This document shows, piece by piece, positions 33,756-42,100 of a stretch of 64,000 nt of DNA. The notes beneath the pieces are model-generated. The model made no database searches. It was not told the DNA's origin and saw only the letters and a list, made by a program, of their open reading frames with translations. Source of the stretch: Mycobacterium gallinarum (GTDB taxonomy: Bacteria; Actinomycetota; Actinomycetes; Mycobacteriales; Mycobacteriaceae); the NCBI RefSeq assembly GCF_010726765.1, contig NZ_AP022601.1, forward strand, positions 3,286,001 through 3,350,000, in the 5' to 3' direction. Numbering within the stretch: the stretch's first letter is position 1; each line of letters opens with the position of its first letter. The translations under genes and the position numbers were made by a program.

Positions 33756-35138
33756 GTGGCACGGCTCGTGGCAGACGACATAGGCGATGCGGTCGTGGAA
33801 TGGATCTCCACGACGGTTGGCCCGATCCGCTCTATCGACCGCCAACAGCGTTGGCGGCCCGCATGGTTCGTCACCGCTGAAAGCAAAGGCCGACCCGTTC
33901 GGCTGTATGTCCGCGGGAACCGGGAGGGATTCGGGTTCGCCGGTGTCGAAGCGGAGGCGGCGATCCTACGGGAGATGGAAAACCATGGGATACCGGTGCC
34001 GCACGTCCATGGCGTCATTGCCGACGGTGCTGCGGTGGTGATGGATTGGCTGTCGGGCGAAGCTGACCTCAGCAGCGCTGCCGATGCTGTCGAAATCGAT
34101 GCCGTCATGGATGACTACGTCGATGCGCTCGTGCGAGCGCACCGCATCGACCCAGCCGCCTTCGCCGACATCGGCTTGCGCGTCCCCACCGGCGCACATG
34201 GCGTCGCTCTTGACTATTTCGAGACCTTCGTGGAGCGCTATCGATCCTTCAAGCAGCGACCAGAACCGTTGTTGGAGTTCGCGATCGGGTGGCTCAGGAG
34301 AAACCCCCCCACACACCGGTCAACGCCTCGATTCGTCCTCGGTGACACGGGTCAATTCATGTTTGCCGAAGGGCGGATAACCGGCCTCCTCGACGTCGAG
34401 TTGGCGCACATCGGTGACATCTCACACGACCTGGCCGGCTTGCGTTTACGGAACGTGACCGAGCCAATGGGCGACTTGGGCCGAGTACTGCGGCGCTACG
34501 CAGAGGTTTCCGGCGAGCCGCTGGACGTGGCATCCATCGAGTTTCACACCGCGAAGTTCGCACTCTGCACACCCCTGGGCGTCGCTCTGGTGCTCCACCT
34601 GGACCTCCCGCTGCTCGACATCGTCCAGTACATCGAGTGGTTCCACCAGCTTTCGCTGCACGCGATCGAGTCCATCGCTCGATTGTCAGATGTCGAACTC
34701 GCCCCGGTGTCGCTACCCGATCCTGTCCGGTCGCGTTACGACGGTGTGATCGGTGGACTGTCGACCATGGTGGAATCTCTCGACGTCTCTGCCGGGATTA
34801 CCGAGTACCAACGCGGTTCGGTAGCGTCGGTGGCACGCTTCTGCCATCGGGTGAGCGAGTTCGGCGATGCGATCGACCGTGCAGACCTCGCGGACATCGA
34901 GGCGACCACCAGGCTGGGATCAACAGACCGCCGCGCCGCTGACCAAGCGCTCGAAGCATTCATCTTGGATGCCGGCCCAGAACACGACGCGGCGCTGGTC
35001 CAGCTTCTCCACCGTCGGGTCATGCGGCAACTGCTACTACTCGAGCCGCTGTTGTCCGGCGGTCGAATTGGTCATGTCGCGCCGCTTGCTGAACTACTGG
35101 CGAGCGAGGCCCCCGTGACCGCTCAGCGCTCGCGGTAG
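33756..35138 (+). CDS. APH/choline-kinase-like phosphotransferase, degenerate
   Basis: 460 residues from GTG. The first 300 residues follow the aminoglycoside phosphotransferase fold: a beta-rich start, AAILREMENHGIPVPHVHG, VMDWLSGEADL, and the catalytic loop. The loop reads FVLGDTGQFMF, lacking the His and Asn of HGDxxxxN, while LLDVELAHIGD keeps the metal Asp-x-Glu. About 130 further C-terminal helical residues are not part of the usual domain. Relatives occur beside FadE genes in mycobacteria. A CoA-ester-linked or alcohol kinase role is a guess. Confidence 0.78.
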   Translation: MARLVADDIGDAVVEWISTTVGPIRSIDRQQRWRPAWFVTAESKGRPVRLYVRGNREGFGFAGVEAEAAILREMENHGIPVPHVHGVIADGAAVVMDWLSGEADLSSAADAVEIDAVMDDYVDALVRAHRIDPAAFADIGLRVPTGAHGVALDYFETFVERYRSFKQRPEPLLEFAIGWLRRNPPTHRSTPRFVLGDTGQFMFAEGRITGLLDVELAHIGDISHDLAGLRLRNVTEPMGDLGRVLRRYAEVSGEPLDVASIEFHTAKFALCTPLGVALVLHLDLPLLDIVQYIEWFHQLSLHAIESIARLSDVELAPVSLPDPVRSRYDGVIGGLSTMVESLDVSAGITEYQRGSVASVARFCHRVSEFGDAIDRADLADIEATTRLGSTDRRAADQALEAFILDAGPEHDAALVQLLHRRVMRQLLLLEPLLSGGRIGHVAPLAELLASEAPVTAQRSR

Positions 35139-35317
35139 TGCTTGAGCGCTTCCTTCATGCCCGCCAGTCGGCGCTCCATCACCTCGTCGCCCTCCCCCGC
35201 CTCAATCTTCTTGGACACCTCTGCGATCTCCTCGACCAGTCGGCCGGCCGCCTCATCACGCGTGAGAAGGTCCTGATCGACCCAGTCGTCTTTGGGGATA
35301 CGCTCGCTCGGGTCCAT
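35123..35317 (-). CDS. small conserved-looking helical protein
   Basis: 64 residues, very charged, probably helical, with a possible coiled coil over about 20-60 (AAGRLVEEIAEVSKKIEAG and EVMERRLAGMKEALKHYRER). A GGAAGAG site precedes the ATG. It is kept as a gene because it has its own ribosome site and promoter-like region and reads as a protein, although it overlaps the end of the kinase gene by 16 bp. The function is unknown. Confidence 0.6.
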   Translation of the reverse strand: MDPSERIPKDDWVDQDLLTRDEAAGRLVEEIAEVSKKIEAGEGDEVMERRLAGMKEALKHYRER

Positions 35318-35413
35318 ATTCGCTCTTCCTCGTCGTACGCGCTATAGTTCAACTAAGCAGATTATGTTCAGTTGTTCCATAAGCCTAGCAGCCGTGCATG
35401 GGAGGAACCCGCG
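35318..35413. promoter_or_regulatory. divergent promoter region before the amidohydrolase
   Basis: AT-rich. Carries GTTC-AGTT-GTTC (35366-35377) and another GTTC at 35347-35350. GGAGGAA at 35401-35407 places the amidohydrolase start at ATG 35414, so this mRNA has a leader. Confidence 0.5.
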
Positions 35414-36718
35414 ATGCCGCTCCAGCCGTCGATGAAACTTCTGTCCGTCGATGACCACCTCATCGAGCCCCCGCACGTGTGGACCGATCGGCTGCCGAAG
35501 AAGTACGTCGAGGACGGGCCCCGCATCGTGGAGTTCCCGCGCGAGGGCAAGTCGCCGATGCACCAGTGGGTGTATGAGGGCCGCAGTTATCCCAACATCG
35601 GGCTGAACGCGGTCGCGGGTAAATCACCGGAAGAATTCGGTGTCGACCCGGTGCGCTACGACGACATGATCCCCGGGTGCTACGACCCGAAGGCCCGGCT
35701 GGCCGACATGGACATCGACGGAGTGCACGCGATGCTGTGCTTCCCGTCGTTTCCGCGGTTCTGCGGGACCGTGTTCCTGGAAGGTCAGGACAAGGACTTG
35801 GCGCTGCTGTCCGTCCAAGCTTGGAATGACTTCTCACTCGACGAATGGTGCGCAAGCGATCCGGCGCGCTTCATTCCGATGATGATCAGTCCGCTGTGGG
35901 ACACGCAGCTGATGGTGGCCGAGATCGAACGCAATGCCGCCAAGGGGTGCCGCGCGGTCGGTCTGCCCGACAACCCGATGAACCTCGGCCTACCCAGCTT
36001 CCATACCGACCACTGGGAGCCTGTCTGGTCGGCCCTGGAGGAGACGAACATGACGGCGGTCATGCATTTCGGCTCCGGAGGCATGCCCCCGTCGACAGCA
36101 CCAGAGGCGCCGTTCGCGGTGATGGTCACCCTGATGGGGACGACCTCGATGGCAGCAGCCATCGAGTTGGTCTTCTCCCCCGTCTTTCACAAGCACCCGA
36201 ACTTGAAAGTCGCGTTCTCCGAGGGCGGGATCGGTTGGATGCCGTACCTGGTCGAGCGCGCGGACTATGTCTGGCGTAAGCACAAGTACTACCAGAACAT
36301 CCATCCGACGATCGCACCGTCCGAGCTGTTCCGCCGCAATATCACCGGTTGCTTCATCGAAGATGAAGTCGGTGTGGCGATGCGCCACCAGATCGGCATC
36401 GACAACATCACCTGGGAGTGCGACTACCCGCATTCGGACTCGTTCTGGCCCAAGAGCCGAGCGCGTGCGGAAGAGATGTTGGCGAGTGTGCCCGACGAGG
36501 ATGCCGCCAAGATCGTCGAACTCAATGCGCGGCGCTGGTATGCGTTCCCGGAGGAGGGCTTCAAGTCGTCCACCGCCGACAGCGGATGGCGCCCGAACAA
36601 CGGCGAACCGCCCGAGTACGACTATGACGCGGTCATGTCGGATCACGGCGGCGTCGGTTACGGAGCGTTCATCGAAAACCTCGCGAATCAGATGGCCAAC
36701 AAGGAGATCAAGAACTAG
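35414..36718 (+). CDS. amidohydrolase (COG2159 metal-dependent hydrolase)
   Basis: 434 residues from ATG 35414 after a strong GGAGG; an upstream ATG at 35372 lacks a site. The N-terminal metal motif is VDDHLIEPP (Asp13, His15), HFGSGG is in the middle, and ITWECDYPHSDSFWP near the C-terminus brings the metal Asp. The family holds decarboxylases (ACMSD-like) and C-C or C-N hydrolases. A ring- or beta-keto-acid hydrolase would fit here, but this is inference. The 3' end overlaps the cyclase gene by 11 bp. Confidence 0.9.
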   Translation: MPLQPSMKLLSVDDHLIEPPHVWTDRLPKKYVEDGPRIVEFPREGKSPMHQWVYEGRSYPNIGLNAVAGKSPEEFGVDPVRYDDMIPGCYDPKARLADMDIDGVHAMLCFPSFPRFCGTVFLEGQDKDLALLSVQAWNDFSLDEWCASDPARFIPMMISPLWDTQLMVAEIERNAAKGCRAVGLPDNPMNLGLPSFHTDHWEPVWSALEETNMTAVMHFGSGGMPPSTAPEAPFAVMVTLMGTTSMAAAIELVFSPVFHKHPNLKVAFSEGGIGWMPYLVERADYVWRKHKYYQNIHPTIAPSELFRRNITGCFIEDEVGVAMRHQIGIDNITWECDYPHSDSFWPKSRARAEEMLASVPDEDAAKIVELNARRWYAFPEEGFKSSTADSGWRPNNGEPPEYDYDAVMSDHGGVGYGAFIENLANQMANKEIKN

Positions 36719-38195
36719 CGGCGGGGATCGCGATGTCCGTTGGGACATCGCGACCGCGCAGCACTTGGCTCGTGACGACGCGCCAACGGGCCCTTTCGGT
36801 AGCAGCGGCGGCCCGTAGCGCCGCGCCTGAGGCGGCCACGCCACCTTCGGATTTCGCGAATTCGGATAATCGTGCCGCCTCGTTGACCGGATCGCCGATA
36901 ACGGTGTACTCGTAGCGGCGAGGGTCACCGATATTGCCTGCGACGGCGGTTCCCGCGGACACGCCGATGCCGGCGGCGAGGTGTACATCGCCGGAGAGAG
37001 CAGCCAAAAGCTCCCGCGCGGCCGACAGGGCCGCGCCGGCGTGGTCCGGGACGGCCTGCGGAGCACCGAAGACCGCCAGAACTGCATCACCCTGAAACTT
37101 GTTGACCCATCCGCGATGTCGCTCCACGATGTCTACCACCACCGCAAAGAAGTCGTTCAGCAACGCGACGAGGTCCGGCGGAGTCATCTTCGTCGCCATA
37201 TGCGTCGAACCGACGAGGTCCACGAACAGGACTGCCACATCGTAGGTCGCGCCGCCCATCGCGGGTGCGCCGCCCTCCGCTTCGGCGAGGCGGGCCACAT
37301 CTCGGCCAACATGCCTGCCGAACAGATCGCGCAATCGTTCGCGCTCCCGCAGCCCTTCTGCCATCGAGTTGAACCCCGCCTGCAGCAGGCCCAGTTCGGA
37401 CGCGTCGAATACTGGGATTTTGACGTCATAATCACCGCGGCCGACACGTGCCATGCCGGCACGCACCTCATCGATGGGATCGGCCATCGTCGCGCCTGTA
37501 AAGAGCGTCACAGCAAGCCCACTCAGCACAGCCGCGCTGCCCAATCCGAGCACCACCACGGCCAATCGGTCACCCGGGTAGTCCACGACCAATGCGCTGG
37601 CCGCGGCAAGCAACACCATCAACAGGGGCACACCAGTTCCGACCACCCACGCCGCGAGTGCCCGCATTCGAAGGCCCAGGGGTTGCTGGCGGGCCGGCGG
37701 GTCTTCGGTCAGTACCGGCGCAACATAGGGACGCAACACCCGGGTGCACCACCAATACGTCAGCGTGGCTGTCACCGTCGCGCCCGACAACGTCGAAACA
37801 CCAAGCGTCGTTGCCAGCCAGGGCCTCGCCGAATTCACGATGATCAGCAGTACGACTGCACCCGTCCACACGGCGGCGCCACAGATTGTCAGGCGCGCGG
37901 GGATGCGCATGAGCACGGCGTGCCGCTCCGCCTGTGACGCATCCGACCGCGCAGTCGTCCACCACAGACCCCAGAACGCTGCTATCGGCACGACGACTGC
38001 GCAATAGACTGCAGCGGCGATGACGTTGGTGCGCAATACCGTTGGGTCGCCCAGCGCCGCACCCGTGGGAAGTCCGCGCGAGGTCATCACACCGATGATG
38101 GACGCCCCAAGCATACTGGGGACGAGAGTTCCCACCGTCAGCATCGCTCGGGCGGACCGGTTGACGGTGGAGTCCCGCCCGCGCAGGAACTTCAC
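36708..38195 (-). CDS. membrane class III adenylyl cyclase with HAMP domain
   Basis: 495 residues from GTG 38195. Six hydrophobic segments (about 18-37, 55-78, 100-120, 132-150, 180-205, 210-233), a HAMP linker (about 234-290) and a cyclase domain (about 315-480). Metal aspartates Asp326 (FVDLVGST) and Asp370 (NKFQGDAV), purine-site Lys366 and Asp435, and Asn438/Arg442 are all present, so it should be active. The layout matches the Rv1318c-Rv1320c group. It is the last gene of the P450-to-SnoaL operon, which is unexpected for a catabolic unit. Confidence 0.93.
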   Translation of the reverse strand: MKFLRGRDSTVNRSARAMLTVGTLVPSMLGASIIGVMTSRGLPTGAALGDPTVLRTNVIAAAVYCAVVVPIAAFWGLWWTTARSDASQAERHAVLMRIPARLTICGAAVWTGAVVLLIIVNSARPWLATTLGVSTLSGATVTATLTYWWCTRVLRPYVAPVLTEDPPARQQPLGLRMRALAAWVVGTGVPLLMVLLAAASALVVDYPGDRLAVVVLGLGSAAVLSGLAVTLFTGATMADPIDEVRAGMARVGRGDYDVKIPVFDASELGLLQAGFNSMAEGLRERERLRDLFGRHVGRDVARLAEAEGGAPAMGGATYDVAVLFVDLVGSTHMATKMTPPDLVALLNDFFAVVVDIVERHRGWVNKFQGDAVLAVFGAPQAVPDHAGAALSAARELLAALSGDVHLAAGIGVSAGTAVAGNIGDPRRYEYTVIGDPVNEAARLSEFAKSEGGVAASGAALRAAAATERARWRVVTSQVLRGRDVPTDIAIPAASS

Positions 38196-38198
38196 GAC

Positions 38199-38735
38199 TC
38201 AGTCCCTGCTCCTGGTTCGCCACCAGGCGGCGAATTCAGGATCCGCTAGGGGGAGGTCCCCGACGCCGATTTGGCTTCGGGGCCAGTCCGCGGCATTCTG
38301 CTCGAGAGGCGACCGCGCATGAGCGGCTCCGTACCACAGTCGGTGGCGGCGTTGGACGAACAGCCACCGCCCAGCCACCTGCTCATAGGTGTCCTCATAC
38401 TTGATCAACTGATCCAGAAAACCGTCGGCCCGTTCTTGGGCATAGCAATGCGCCCACACCTGACCCCGCGCGCGGACGTCGTCGTCGAACTCCACCAGAT
38501 GGTTGGCCACCAGAATCACCGCGAACAGACTACCGGTCATGCTGTCGACCATCAGCCGACGCAACCCGGCCGGACCGTCGCCATAGGAGCCGAAACGTGC
38601 ACTCGGTGAGAAGAGTTCGGCCATAGCGTCAACATCTCGCGATTCGACTGCCGCCGCGTATTTGTACGGTAGCTCTCGAATCTCGTTGAGAGAAAGAAGT
38701 TTCGCTACCCGCCGATCGACATCGGGCACGGACAT
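38199..38735 (-). CDS. SnoaL/NTF2-like protein
   Basis: 178 residues from ATG 38735; the frame is open upstream over the SDR gene. LLSLNEIRELPYKYAAAVESRDVDAMAELFSPSARFG is the SnoaL_4 start, then VEFDDDVRARGQVWAHCYAQER and GRWLFVQRRHRLWYG. It has a C-terminal extension of about 35 residues similar in kind to that of the 58091 protein. A dehydratase or isomerase role is possible. It lies 3 bp before the cyclase gene. Confidence 0.82.
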   Translation of the reverse strand: MSVPDVDRRVAKLLSLNEIRELPYKYAAAVESRDVDAMAELFSPSARFGSYGDGPAGLRRLMVDSMTGSLFAVILVANHLVEFDDDVRARGQVWAHCYAQERADGFLDQLIKYEDTYEQVAGRWLFVQRRHRLWYGAAHARSPLEQNAADWPRSQIGVGDLPLADPEFAAWWRTRSRD

Positions 38736-38736
38736 A

Positions 38737-39513
38737 TCAGCCTCCGGTGACGTTGATGTCTTGGCCGGTGATCGCGGAGGCAGCGTCGGACGCCAGCCAC
38801 ATCGACACCTCGGCGACCTCATCAGGCTGCACCAACCGGTTGAGCTTGTTCATTCCGGCCAACCGTTGGCGCACCACGCCGGGATCCACTCCCTCGGCAG
38901 CTGCCCGGCGTCCGACGTAGGTGTCGAACAGCTGACCCGCGACGCTCCCGATTATCAGGCAGTTGACCCGGATACCGTTGGAGCCCACTTCCATTGCCAT
39001 CGTCTGTGACAGCGCGGACAAGCCCAGCTTGGCGGCCGCGTAGTGCGCCTTCTTCGGTTGCACATTTGTCGCGGCTGCGGAGGACATGAACTGAATATTG
39101 CCCCGACCTGCGGGCAGCATCGCCTGGGTCAGCGCCTCGCGAGACAGCACCATGGGAGCGACCAGATTGGTCGCCAGTACATCGTTCCAGTTGGCGATCG
39201 ACGCCTCATGCACGGCCTCATCGGTGCCCGGAGTAGCCGCATTGTTGATCAGCACGTCAAGACGCCCCCAGCGGGCGATGATGTCGGCGACCAGGCGGCT
39301 GCACGAGTCCTCCTCACGGATGTCCGCTACATGAACCGACGCGCCACCGCCCTCCTCGGCGATGTTCTCCGCGGTGATCGCAAGCTCGTCCGAGCGTCGC
39401 GCGACCAGTGCAACCATGGCGCCGCGGCGCGCATATCGTCGCGCGAGTACCCGGCCGATGCCGCCACTGGCACCGGTGACGACGACCACCTGTCCGGAAA
39501 AGTCGGCACTCAC
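38737..39513 (-). CDS. SDR oxidoreductase
   Basis: 258 residues from GTG 39513, 2 bp after the stop of the next SDR gene upstream in the operon. TGASGGIG at 13-20, INNAAT, Ser of MSSAAATN and Tyr-Lys in HYAAAK are present, as is the C-terminal ITGQDINVTGG. A classical SDR acting on a secondary alcohol or hydroxyacyl-CoA. Substrate unknown. Confidence 0.9.
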   Translation of the reverse strand: MSADFSGQVVVVTGASGGIGRVLARRYARRGAMVALVARRSDELAITAENIAEEGGGASVHVADIREEDSCSRLVADIIARWGRLDVLINNAATPGTDEAVHEASIANWNDVLATNLVAPMVLSREALTQAMLPAGRGNIQFMSSAAATNVQPKKAHYAAAKLGLSALSQTMAMEVGSNGIRVNCLIIGSVAGQLFDTYVGRRAAAEGVDPGVVRQRLAGMNKLNRLVQPDEVAEVSMWLASDAASAITGQDINVTGG

Positions 39514-39515
39514 CG

Positions 39516-40337
39516 CTAGCCGTCCAACAGCATCTTGGCCATGGGTGTACCGGCCGGGAAGGCCTCCGTGATGCCGGCACTGAGATATCCGGAGTCGGTG
39601 ACCATGGTGATTCCGTTGACCACGCTCGCGGCATCGCTGCACAAGAACAGAAGCGGGTAAGCCTGTTCCATAGGCGTGGCCGCCCCAACTCCGACCTTCG
39701 CGCGGTAGTCAGCGCCGAAGTCCAACCACAGATCAGCATTCGCCTGAGCCAGTGGAGTGTCCGTCGGTCCCGGACAGATCGCGTTGATCCGGATGCCGTC
39801 GGCCATGAAGTCCATGGCTTCTCTCGCGACATAGGCACACACCGCCTGCTTGGTGAACATGTAGTGCGCGCACTTGTTGTCGATTGCCCACGCCGTAGCC
39901 GTATCGAAGTCAACGATGTCGAGAAACTCGTTGAGCTGTGCCATATTCGACCGCCAAGCCAGGCCCGCGGCCGACGAGATGAAGGCGATCGCACTGCCAT
40001 GGGGCAGCATGTCGTTGGCGCGAAGTCGCTCGATCAGATACCGGTGACCGATGAAGTTGATGCGCTCGATACCGTCACCGTCGGCGACACCCGCGCACGC
40101 GAACAACGCGTCCACAGTGCCGCCACACTCGGTCACCGCTGCATCGATGCTTTTCGCGTCGGCCAGATTGACGCGGATCGCCGTCGTCCCAGGCAGATCC
40201 GACGACGCGTAGTCCATCACGACGACCTCTGCACCGGCATCGAGCGCCAATCGTGCGGTCGCATTGCCCATGCCGGTGGCGCCGCCCACCACCAACACAC
40301 GCTTACCGCGATACGCGAATGCATCGAACAAACTCAT
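39516..40337 (-). CDS. SDR, 3-alpha-hydroxysteroid dehydrogenase/carbonyl reductase type
   Basis: 273 residues. The N-terminal motif is GGATGMG, and the central part (VVVMDYASSDLPGTTAIRVNLAD, then ALFACAGVADG) follows the short layout of bacterial 3-alpha-HSD/carbonyl reductases. Ser of ISSAAG and Tyr-x3-Lys in YMFTKQA are present, and an insert of about 30 residues (SNMAQLNEFLDIVDFDTA) precedes the tyrosine, as in that group. An alicyclic or steroidal alcohol would be the natural guess for the substrate. ATGA overlap with the LLM gene upstream. Confidence 0.88.
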   Translation of the reverse strand: MSLFDAFAYRGKRVLVVGGATGMGNATARLALDAGAEVVVMDYASSDLPGTTAIRVNLADAKSIDAAVTECGGTVDALFACAGVADGDGIERINFIGHRYLIERLRANDMLPHGSAIAFISSAAGLAWRSNMAQLNEFLDIVDFDTATAWAIDNKCAHYMFTKQAVCAYVAREAMDFMADGIRINAICPGPTDTPLAQANADLWLDFGADYRAKVGVGAATPMEQAYPLLFLCSDAASVVNGITMVTDSGYLSAGITEAFPAGTPMAKMLLDG

Positions 40338-41272
40338 GAGGTCTCCAGAACAGTAGTGAGGGACTGGGCTGCGATGACCGACGCTCCGAACTCTTCGATC
40401 GCCTCCACAGCGTGGTTCACGCTATCGCCGGGCACCGAAAGCGTGACTGCGGTGACTCCTAACCGACTCAGCCGATCCACCTCGCCCAGATACGCATCGG
40501 CGACGAACGACGATGTTCCCGGCGTTCCCGGCAGTCCGTTGAAGGTGATGTCAATCGCCGTGAAATCTCTTCCCGCTGCGTCGCATCGGCGTCGAAGATC
40601 ATCGAGGCCGGCGGCTAGGCCGGCTTCGGCGTCCATCACCGCGGTCTTGGTGTACCTGGCCAAGGCGTCGGCTGCGGCGAATGGACACCAGCCGTCGGCG
40701 TACTCGACGACACGGCGGCGCGCGGCGACAGTATTCCCACCGACCCAGATCGGGGGGCGCTTTACCGGCCGCGGGTGGGCAGTGATCCCGGCGGCCTGAA
40801 AGTGCTTACCGGCGAACGTCACGTCGTCCTGGGTCCACGCTCGGCCGATGAGTTCGAGAGCCTCATCGACCAATCCGGCGCGTTGCTCGAAATCGATTCC
40901 CAGCGCACCGAACTCGCCCCTCAGGTAGCCGACGCCGACCGCGAGCGTAAACCTTCCACCAGACAATGCGTCCAACGTCGCACCGGACTTGGCGACCAGG
41001 AAGGGATTGCGGTATGGCAGCACCACCAGATTGGGGATCAACCGCAATGTTGACGTGACGGCGGCCGCGTACCCCATCGCGACGAACGGATCGAGTGCGT
41101 CGTGCCCACCAGTGTCGAGCCACCGCTGTGGGGGCGCTGGGTGATCGGTGAACCCGAACCCCGTGAAACCTGCCCGTTCGGCGGCCGTGGCGACGGCCGC
41201 CACGCCCGAACCAGTGACCAGGTCCGGGTTGTAGGGATGGCTGTGCATCGGATGAGTCAAGATGAATCGCAT
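40334..41272 (-). CDS. luciferase-like (LLM) flavin-dependent oxidoreductase
   Basis: 312 residues. TIM-barrel LLM family: GFTGFGFTDHPAPP near 34-47, TLRLIPNLVVLPYRNPFLVAKSGATLDALSGGRFTLAVGVG, and KRPPIWVGGNT. Many actinobacterial members use F420 rather than FMN. Either a monooxygenase or a dehydrogenase is possible. It follows the PaaG-like crotonase after 27 bp and is coupled to the SDR downstream. Confidence 0.9.
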   Translation of the reverse strand: MRFILTHPMHSHPYNPDLVTGSGVAAVATAAERAGFTGFGFTDHPAPPQRWLDTGGHDALDPFVAMGYAAAVTSTLRLIPNLVVLPYRNPFLVAKSGATLDALSGGRFTLAVGVGYLRGEFGALGIDFEQRAGLVDEALELIGRAWTQDDVTFAGKHFQAAGITAHPRPVKRPPIWVGGNTVAARRRVVEYADGWCPFAAADALARYTKTAVMDAEAGLAAGLDDLRRRCDAAGRDFTAIDITFNGLPGTPGTSSFVADAYLGEVDRLSRLGVTAVTLSVPGDSVNHAVEAIEEFGASVIAAQSLTTVLETS

Positions 41273-41299
41273 CGTCTACCTCGCTGTGTGAAGCGCCAG

Positions 41300-42100
41300 C
41301 TACCGACCTTGGAACCGCGGGTCGCGCTTTTCGGTGAATGCCGCGACACCCTCGGCAACATCGGCGGTGCCCGCGACCTGCTCGACCAACAGCGCTTCAC
41401 TGACGAACGCCGATGCCCGGTCTACATCGAGGGCCTGATTGAGCATCATTTTCGCCGCCGCCAACGCCCGAGTCGGCCCGCTTGCGAGTCGTTGCGCCCA
41501 TTCGGACACGACCCTGCGTAGTTCGTTGTGGTCGGTGACAACCTCGTTGACGAGGCCGATCCGATGCGCTTCGGTCGCCGACAACTCGTCACCGAACAAG
41601 ACCAGCCTCTTGGCGACGTTGAACGGCACCTTCCGGGTCAAGAGATATGCGGCGCCGCCGTCGGGCGCGAGACCTCTGCGGACGAACAGTTCGATGATCC
41701 GCGCGGATTCCACCGCCACGACGAGGTCACAGGCGAGCACCATGCTGGCGCCGACCCCTGCCGCGACACCGTTGAGCGCACAGATCACCGGCTTGTCGCA
41801 GTCCAGCAGCGCGGCGACCACCGCCTGGGATCCGGTACGCAGAATCCGGGCCGCGTCGCCGGCGATCCGGTCTTGGCTGGGCCGCATGTTCGGGTCGCGC
41901 AGATTTGGACCCGTGCAGAAATGCCGTTCACCGGCTGCGGTGAAAACGACGGCCCGAATTTCGGGATCCGCGGACGCTGAGGCCAGATTGTCGATCAAAT
42001 CGCGTTGCATCGCACGGGTGACGGAATTGCCGACATCGGGGCGGTCGAGCACCAGCCACCGCACACCGGCTTCCGAACGGACCGTGAGTCCCGTTGTCAC
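41300..42100 (-). CDS. PaaG-like crotonase (enoyl-CoA isomerase)
   Basis: 266 residues from GTG, overlapping the P450 stop (GTGA). FCTGPNL, VAAGVGASMVLACDLVVA and GLAPDGGAAYLL are present. The PDGG segment with aspartate is typical of the PaaG group, which isomerises double bonds or epoxides of ring acyl-CoA esters. In an operon with a P450 and LLM flavoenzyme, isomerisation of a ring enoyl-CoA is a reasonable idea. Confidence 0.88.
   Translation of the reverse strand: MTTGLTVRSEAGVRWLVLDRPDVGNSVTRAMQRDLIDNLASASADPEIRAVVFTAAGERHFCTGPNLRDPNMRPSQDRIAGDAARILRTGSQAVVAALLDCDKPVICALNGVAAGVGASMVLACDLVVAVESARIIELFVRRGLAPDGGAAYLLTRKVPFNVAKRLVLFGDELSATEAHRIGLVNEVVTDHNELRRVVSEWAQRLASGPTRALAAAKMMLNQALDVDRASAFVSEALLVEQVAGTADVAEGVAAFTEKRDPRFQGR

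Noticed and set aside
33756..35138. Antibiotic resistance phosphotransferase
   Set aside because: Catalytic loop altered, long extra C-terminal part, and co-transcribed with FadE genes; the context is catabolic.
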